Of a stretch of DNA of 64,000 bases, positions 57,068 through 64,000 are shown one piece after another. Under the pieces are notes generated by a model that ran no database searches, was not told the origin of the DNA, and saw nothing but the letters and a program-made list of their open reading frames with translations. The DNA comes from Panaeolus papilionaceus (Eukaryota > Basidiomycota > Agaricomycetes > Agaricales): assembly GCA_015501605.1 (NCBI GenBank), contig JADNRZ010000014.1:1240001-1304000 (forward strand), written 5' to 3'. Both the position numbers and the translations under genes were made by a program. Each line of letters starts with the position of its first letter. Positions within the stretch are counted from its first letter, which is position 1.

Positions 57068-59326
57068 ATGTCGGTTTCTTCACCTGTCTTCCCCTATGAA
57101 ATATTCGACCTCATCACCGACTACTTTGGCTCTCATCCAGACTACAAAAGAGATCTGATTACTCTCGGAAATGTATCAACTGCGTTCTCCCACATGCGAC
57201 AACGCCACCTCTTCTGGGAGGTCATGTTGGACGAGTCGTGCCCCGAGCAGTATGCACAGCTGGAACAACTCATGGCCTCCAACCCACGCATTTCAACATT
57301 GCCTCGTCGCTTAGTGATTCACAATTCCAGACTAGGGTCATCATCTGATGCTTCCTCACCACCGAGCCTACGTGCCAATGTATATCTCCAATTTCCGAAC
57401 ATCAATGAGCTTGCTATCCTGGGTCTCCCGATAGAGAGTTATCATACAGGTGCAGAAAATGTTGGCCGCAATACTTCATTATCCTTGCAGGCGCTTCATC
57501 GCATGGTGGACAACGGGTGCCTTACAAGCCTAACACTCCTCCACATCCATGATCTCCCCATCATCCTTATCCTCTCACAACCACATCTCGTCCATCTTGA
57601 TTTGAGAGCTTGCTATGCAGCAGCGTGGCATGAATTCCCTCCTTCCCCGGCAGTCCAAGCAGCTGGATTCAAACTTAAAACATGTACCTTATCCGGACGC
57701 TTGAAATACACTGTTAGCCTGGCTCTTCTGTATTGCAGGGGCCTCCAGTCACTCGCTGTGGGGTCGCCCCTTTTCTCACGGGGAGATGCAGAGGTACCCA
57801 GATACCACATCCCACCAGCGATGATGAGCAGCGCGCTCATGTGACCCCGTGAATCGCGTCTAGATTCACAACCTATTCCCCGCGCACACGCACACACATC
57901 AACGCTTACCTATTTTGGTTACCACGCCCTCTTTCGCCATCCCCGCGCACTTCTACCGCTAAGACCGACACTCGTATCATCCCTATCAGCCACCACAACA
58001 CAAATTGGGATATACCGACGCCGCATCCTGTCACTCCGCACTTCACCTTTCATACGGACTTTCAATTCCTCATTTATTTCCATCATTTAATTCATATTTC
58101 GGACCCCTTTTACCATTCAACCGCCCTCTTTCCTCATTCCACCCCCGCTCTTGCAACCCCTTTTAAGATATTCCTTTGTTACAAACCCTTTCCTTATGTG
58201 CCTGGGCGCTTTCAGGCGTCGTTTCGAACCCCCCCGTAGTCAGTATTTAGTTCATTTCATTTGTACTTAATACAGGAGGCTTCGTAAAAATCAACCAGCT
58301 AGTTTTATGCCCACATTTCGAATCTCTAAGTTTTAGTCTTCGTCTCAGTCATAGGAAGCGTCGTTTGCTTCAATCTTAGCTATATTCTATCGTTACGAAG
58401 GCCTAGTCAACTACGGAAACACCCACACGCACCCTCAGAGCGACTCTTACGACGTTGACCTCACTCCGGTCATCAAGTGTGTTTCTTTTACGCACCTGAA
58501 GACGTCGTACGCACATCAGCGACTTTCGCAAGTCTCCGCGAGATTTATGGACGTGTCTCGACAGATTGGGGTGCATTTTCTTACTTGGCAGAACAAGATA
58601 ATCCTCGCGCATTTGCCTTTCCTAACGTTAGGTCTCTCACCCTCCTGTGGAACCATTACAACCACACGATTCAAAGGAGTGTGCGAAGCCTGTTTGACAA
58701 TTTACAAAATATAGAGCAACTTTACCTCATCGGTTCGTGATTGTAACGACTCCTGTGATTGATTACCCACTGATACACGTCTGCATTGGCCAGGGATTGA
58801 TGGGCTCCCGCACGACTCAGCATACTTTCCAGAGTTGCAAAGGTGCTTGCCGAGGTTTCAATGCCATCTCCGAGCCATTTATCTTCGACTTGAAGTCGAC
58901 GAATATACCTCCTACATACTACAGTCATACTTCGGGTGCCTCGCGGACATCAGAAGATCTAACGTCATCGAAACCATGGTCATCGGCATTACTTTCCTCC
59001 CCCATCGCTTAGACGAGTCGATGGCCATGCCTGACGTTAGTGCAGCTTTTGTACAGGATTGGAGGAACCTCGACGAGATCCTAATGGCCGATAGACTCGA
59101 TTTTCCAAACCTTCGGTATGTGGAAATCTGCATTTGCCTCCCTCTCCGGGATCGGTGCCTTCCGCTGTTTCGGAACCAGAATTCACCAATCTTGGGTTGG
59201 GAAGCTAGATGTCAAGTGGACTGGAAGAAGGATGACTATGAACACGTGTTGGATGATGCGCTGAAGAGATTGCAAACTGTGAACGACCCTAACTTGGAGG
59301 TTTGTTGCGCGGTCTATGTGATATAG
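57068..59326 (+). pseudogene. F-box/LRR-like gene 3, split by a 695-base insertion
   Basis: The N-terminal half 57068-57821 starts MSVSSPVFPYEIFDLITDYF and runs through ILSQPHLVHLDL to YHIPPA. The C-terminal half 58517-59326 resumes with TFASLREIYG. It has an intron 58733-58793 (GTTCGT/GCCAG) at the same place as in gene 5 and ends VCCAVYVI. Compared with genes 2 and 5 the two halves are exactly contiguous once 57822-58516 is removed, and CAGCGA is present at both junctions. The halves themselves carry no other lesion, so the disruption is probably recent. The present reading frame stops at 57844. Confidence 0.8.
57822..58516. mobile_element. 695-base repeat inserted in F-box-like gene 3
   Basis: Flanked by a 6-base direct repeat CAGCGA (57816-57821 and 58517-58522), which looks like a target site duplication. 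A partial second copy is at 54880-55232. There are no inverted termini, no recognisable coding frame and no poly-A. The class of element is unknown; it could be non-autonomous or a duplicated genomic piece. Confidence 0.6.
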
Positions 59327-59880
59327 TTATGTCGACTAGGTGCCTACAGCTAGGGTTTCGTTGCATTGTTCTCTTCGTATGATACCGTGACTAGGGAATC
59401 TATAACTTCATGATGTTGTAGCGACAGTATTTACCGTAGTTTTCCAGTTTTTGTTAAACCGGAATTCTCTACAGGTTCATTCTGTGAGAACGTAACTGGG
59501 TCCGACTAGCGCTAATTATAGGTCTTCCGCACACGTGTGTGGTTGATCGGGATTTGACAAGGGCATTTCACTCAGTTCGACTAATGATTCCATCATCCTG
59601 AGCTATTTCAACATAAGGCTCGTTGCGTTGCACATTAGTCCTCAACGCGAAGTCATTTGAAGGTCGAAAGCAGCAACCTGGTTACCCGCCTTGTGTCGTT
59701 TTTGTGCGTACGGGACATTCATCTACGATAAACGGTAGCTTTCTTTGCTTAGAGATCGTGCAATACGTTGACATACATTTTTTTCTTGGGCTTGCGTGCA
59801 GACCCATCATCATCGCCCAGGTCTCCAACCCACGAAATCCCGTATACTTAACGTTGAAACTCATTTCAACTCCCTATATA
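59327..59880. other. intergenic before the DUF7137-type gene
   Basis: No gene recognised. The TATATA at 59875-59880 directly abuts the ATG of the next gene. Confidence 0.4.
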
Positions 59881-60800
59881 ATGTCCCAAACACAACCAGT
59901 GGACACGCCGTCAGCCTCGATTACACCCGCCCCTGGGGACAATGACGACCAACCTACCCCTGCGTCTCCGTCTCAGACTGTTTTGCCGTCGCTCACTGGT
60001 TCCCTCTCTTCAGGAACACGCACTTTGTCAATGTCGCTCTCTGAAACTGCATCGGACACACACTCTCGCTCATCCACCAATTCTGAACCCCGTAGTAGCA
60101 TAACCTTCATCCCCGCCAATGCAGCCGTGGGCGGTCTCCTCTTCACCCAGCCCCCTGCGACCGTGACCTCATTCTACAAAATCGCCCCGAGCCAATTCAT
60201 CACTTTTGGGTGGAACTTGACCAGTTTGAGCGTCACGCCCACCAAGTTGACCTTCAGCGCTGTGTGCGAGAATGGGAATACATACCCCGTCGGACCTATG
60301 GATGGCGTTGTTGCGCTGAGCCGGGTTGGGGGTACGCAGAACCCGACAGGATCTGGAAACACTACGAATGGGAATAGCGGCGGGAACGTCGTGAGAGAAG
60401 TGGTTTGGGATGTCAACTCGTACCAGGTGGCGAATCCTGCTACCCCGCTTGTCCAGGCCAAGTACACGCTGCACGTCTGGGATGAGCGAGGACCAAACGC
60501 ACCAAGGCGAGGAGGGTATTTCCAACATAATAGTGCTGTTCAGTTTGCATTGTATACTCCCCAGCCGTATACTCCATTGGCCAGTGGTGAGTGATTTGGG
60601 ATCGGTTTTCTCTCTATTTCATACGGTACGGAAGTGCTAACATTATGTCGTTCGTTATAGGTTGGACCTGCGCGGCGTGCAGTGGCGCCTCGACATACGC
60701 TGCTCATCCGGCGTCGATCAGCATAGTAATCACCCTGTTTATCACGTTTTTGTCTGGGCTTCAACTTATTCGCTATATGCGTGGAAGAGAGGCGACTTGA
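59881..60800 (+). CDS. DUF7137-type protein with C-terminal membrane anchor, 281 residues
   Basis: Two exons, join(59881..60586,60661..60800). The N-terminal ~80 residues are Ser/Thr/Pro-rich. The conserved domain follows: GGLLFTQPPATVTSFYKIAP, then ITFGWNLTSL, NGNTYPVGPMDGV, LVQAKYTLHVWDERGP, FALYTPQPYTPLASGWTCAAC. A hydrophobic C-terminal helix (SISIVITLFITFLSGLQL) ends in a short basic tail. The resemblance is to fungal proteins carrying DUF7137, function unknown, usually secretory or membrane-attached. No signal peptide follows ATG 59881, and a TATATA directly precedes this ATG, so an upstream exon or another start may have been missed. Confidence 0.75.
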
Positions 60801-61354
60801 TGTGTAAAACTACGACATAGACTATCTTATAAATCATCGACGATCGCCTTTTCACGAATCGATCTTCAGAAGTGGGTCAAATTAGAATACGTTTTGTAGA
60901 ACATTTTCATTCACCATGATATATTATAATTGCTCATAAGGCACGGCGCACGGAACAATATGTTGATCTGTATTAAACGCCATCGGTGTCAGTGACTATG
61001 ACACCGCATTTGATGCTGGTTATAGTGAGCCACATTACGTTGGTGTACTCGATTTGATCTTCGTCGTGTTGGGGATATAAGTCAAGTTATGTGCATTACT
61101 TCGGGGCATGCTCTGATAGGTATAACTCTTCTCAGAATGGGGCCTTAAATACACATTTCGGGACCCTAGGTCACAGTTGACACTCCCAATTAGAACGAGG
61201 ACCGTCACCGTAACACCGTACGGTTCCCTTTCTTAAACGGCTATGTGTCCGATTTTTATCGTGGTTATCCCTTGCCGAACCATATATGTATATGCTTGCT
61301 GCGGTTCACTATTTTTACTTCCAACCACATCGTCGCGACACCCGACGAACACCA
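60801..61354. other. intergenic, no gene recognised
   Basis: Holds the promoter of F-box-like gene 5. An upstream in-frame ATG at 61286 would add 23 residues to that gene. Confidence 0.4.
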
Positions 61355-62880
61355 ATGAACGAGGAACCGATCTTCCCCTACGATATTTTCAGTGTCATTG
61401 TGTACCACTTCGTGTCCCATCCAGAGAATACCCAGGATCTCATCACAATAGGTTACGTCTGCTCGGATTTCGCGCAACTTCGACGACCACACCTCTTTCG
61501 CCAGGTTAAACTCGACATGGAGGGGTTACCAGAGCATCAAACACGGTTGGTCAACCTCGTGCAGTCGAACCCCGAGATTTCAAATTACATTCGACATGTT
61601 GGGCACCGCAGAAGCTCGCTTTTTATTCCCCAGCTCCCCGATGTTGGATTTCCGTTGACGATGAAGAGATCACAGCGACCAGGCGCATTCCTCAAATTCC
61701 CGAATGTCGCTGAACTGACGATTCTTGGGAATAAACTTGTGCCGTATGTGATGGAGGAGGTACCCAGGTTCAACTATCGACGTATGCTGGATCACTTTAT
61801 GGCTAAGAGGTGCCTCACCCACCTGTGCCTTGAAGGAGTCACCGATCTACCGATTTTTCTTATTCTCTCCCAACCAAAGCTACTTCATCTCACACTTATC
61901 GCCTGCACTGTTTCGCCTTGGCACAATAATCCTCCTTCTACAGAATCACTATCCAGTGGCTTCAACTTGAAGTCGTTTACTGCCGCAGTGTCACTGGATC
62001 ACGCCGTCCCACCCGCACTCCTATACTGCAGGCAGCTAGAGTACCTGGATACTTCACGACTGACTTGTGTAAATCCACTTACCGCTCCTATTCATTTACC
62101 GATACGGAATCCACCCCCAGCCATATTCCGGAATGTAGAGAGAATCACAGCCTCAGTGCACACGGAATGGAAGTCGTTCTGCTATGTGGCTGATAGGGAA
62201 GGTCTCAAAGCATTTCCCGGGGCCAAGCGCGTCACCATATCCCCATGGACGACCGGACCACATCGATATATTGTTGTCCAAGTAACATTAAGATACATAC
62301 GCGGCTCGGAAGTGCTCCAATTATCAGGTCCGTCACTGTATTTCAATTCCCCAGCTGCTCTACCAAATGCGATTAATCATCCTTTCGAACGTTCTTAGGA
62401 AGGAGCTCACCTTCGTACTTTTTCACCGTTCTCCAACCATGCTTCGATGACTCTGCTTCAAGTCTTCAATCCATTCAAATCTATTACGAGGAGCACAGAT
62501 TCAACGCCGTTTTTCTCACCCACCTCTGTGATGCGCTCATAGCCATGCGCAAAGACAACGCACTTTCGAACATTGTTATCAACTGGCACATCACTTCACC
62601 TGACCATACCATTGCCAGCCCAAATTCGCGCTTCGCAGATGAATGGAGAACGCTCGATTGGATACTCGTCGGTGACAGGAGCGATTTTCCTGCATTGGAG
62701 ATGGTGGAGGTCTGCCTCTGGACTCCTTTGAGCGCGCAGAGGAGTAAGATGCCGTGGTCCTGGGCGGGAAAGTGGACGGGATGCATGAAGAGCGAGTATC
62801 GATGTCTTTTGGATGAGCCTTTGAAGGGTTTAATATCTGCTGATGGTTTACAAGTCTGTTGTACTGTCTATCCGTTGTGA
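61355..62880 (+). CDS. F-box/LRR-like protein 5, intact, 484 residues
   Basis: Two exons, join(61355..62327,62399..62880); the intron has donor GTCCGT and acceptor TTCTTAG. The start MNEEPIFPYDIFSVIVYHF was chosen over ATG 61286 because paralogue gene 3 begins at the equivalent place. The N-terminus has an F-box-like pattern (FPYDIFSVIV, DLITIGYVCSDFAQLRRPHL). The rest has leucine-rich segments such as LAHLCLEGV-type LTHLCLEGVTDLPIFLILSQ. The C-terminus ends LQVCCTVYPL, the family end. F-box proteins recruit substrates to SCF ubiquitin ligases; whether the divergent N-terminus binds SKP1 is not shown. This is the only undamaged member in the window. Confidence 0.8.
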
Positions 62881-63585
62881 TGGAATAGCAGTCGGTTCCA
62901 TCCGCGGGACGTCGAGACTACTAGGGTGTTCTTCACTTTTGCGACAATGATTTTTATGAATCTACACAGTGTATCGAGAATATGATGGCAAGGTCCACTA
63001 TATTGAGGCGATTTTGGGTGAAGCTGTGACGTGCACGTTGTGGCCTGTATACGCACATGTGAACACGAGGGCAATGCTGGGCCGTTCTCTTCTTTTCAAC
63101 TCACCAGAATTTGCCTGATGACCACCATAGAGTCTGAGACTGATTCAAGTACACTGATACCAATGTCATTTTCCACTCGAAAATGCGACAAGGTGGGAGG
63201 GATATTGGGGAGTCTCGACGCGCAAATCCCTAGGATTTTCACAGTGTTGGTAATTTTGGGATAGAATATTGAGCTATAAAATTGAGCAAAACAGGATAAT
63301 AGGAGATAGTGTTGCACTTTATCGTAGTACTTTCCGAATTCAATTGAATTCCATTCACACCACGTTCGCTGTATGTCCACACCCGTTCATTTCGGGTTAT
63401 TAAGCGCGCACCTCAGAAGCCCTGATTTCAGTCGCATGTGTTTAACCGAGTGACTTAGTTACAGCGGAAACAAGGCACGCGGCGGTAGACGATACCCCGA
63501 GAACTAAGCGGCACAAAGGAAGCTCGCTGGCCGTGGGGTCTGGAATAGACGTTTATAGGAATGTGATCCCGACGAGTCATTGTCA
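62881..63585. other. intergenic, no gene recognised
   Basis: No coding region seen between F-box-like gene 5 and the right repeat copy. Confidence 0.4.
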
Positions 63586-64000
63586 TCCCCGCTACCTTTA
63601 GGTAGTGGGTTTTAGTGAAATGTTCGGAGAAATTTTGGCAGAGGATTTGAATGTGGCTGTGCTAGCAAGACCATTTAGAAATTGAATCCCACCCTTCGGT
63701 GATTAGTGGCTGTGCTTAGCTCAAAGCGTCGAAGCAAAGTCACTGCTCTTCACAACGAACACGAAACAATGTTGCATGACAAAATCTTCAACGTACACGC
63801 GAGCGCCAGGAAGAGTCAACCGACGGTTGACGACGAGTTGTGGTCGTATTTCCTGTATTTTTCAAAGACAGAATTGCATGTGTTCAATGATGTCAATACG
63901 GTTAGTGCGACAAGCATCACCCAGCATAATAACCATAGGTTACTCAAATTTGTCGATAGTCAGGTAAATAATTACTGAACGAGCGCATAGAGATACCAAA
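63586..64000. repeat. dispersed repeat, right copy (inverted relative to 960-1400), runs off the window
   Basis: Reverse-complement match to 960-1400, starting at TCCCCGCTACCTTTAGGTAG. The plus-strand frame 63706-63978 (ending near HNNHRLLKFVDSQVNNY) is longer than in the left copy and might be a decayed coding segment of the element. Similarity continues to the end of the window. Confidence 0.7.

Overview
This window is nuclear DNA of a mushroom-forming basidiomycete (Agaricomycetes type). Protein-coding genes are split by many introns of 50-70 bases with GT..AG (occasionally GC..AG) borders. The recognisable families point the same way: glucose-6-phosphate isomerase, COP9 signalosome subunit 3, a delta-12-type fatty acid desaturase, a NACHT NTPase, an HExxH secreted peptidase, a DUF7137-type protein, F-box/LRR-like proteins and small cysteine-rich secreted proteins. 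No rRNA, tRNA or CRISPR array was recognised. Exon models were built by hand from splice signals, reading frame and comparison of paralogues inside the window.

Layout. 1-9 kb: one copy of a dispersed repeat (960-1400), an uncharacterised disordered protein gene ('gene X', 3832-5110, minus) and a head-to-head pair of almost identical 166-residue genes (6871-7568 and 8019-8716). 9.8-12.1 kb: an intact glucose-6-phosphate isomerase gene. 12.8-37.3 kb: a cluster of small secreted protein genes. Family A has five members (four intact, one broken) and, once spliced, shows eight cysteines in a hydrophobin-like order C-CC-C-C-CC-C. Family B has four members (the fourth at 53.8 kb) with a signal peptide, a Lys-Arg processing site and six cysteines. 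The two families share a conserved upstream block.

21.4-40.8 kb is a patchwork of about five diverged segmental duplications. Each combines decayed pieces of gene X and its 3' flank, decayed 3' pieces of the isomerase gene and, in most units, a family A gene. The cluster probably grew by duplication of segments that carried pieces of the two neighbouring single-copy genes.

40.9-52.1 kb is more orderly: NACHT protein (minus), secreted metallopeptidase (minus), CSN3 (plus) and desaturase (plus, 14 exons including a 5-base microexon). 52.3-62.9 kb holds a family of F-box/LRR-like genes. One is intact (61355-62880); the others are truncated, 5'-deleted or split by an inserted repeat. A family B gene and a DUF7137-type gene lie among them. 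Three short inverted-repeat elements are visible; two have TA target duplications, and one of those has a paralogous empty site in the window. The last 415 bases are an inverted copy of the repeat at 960-1400.
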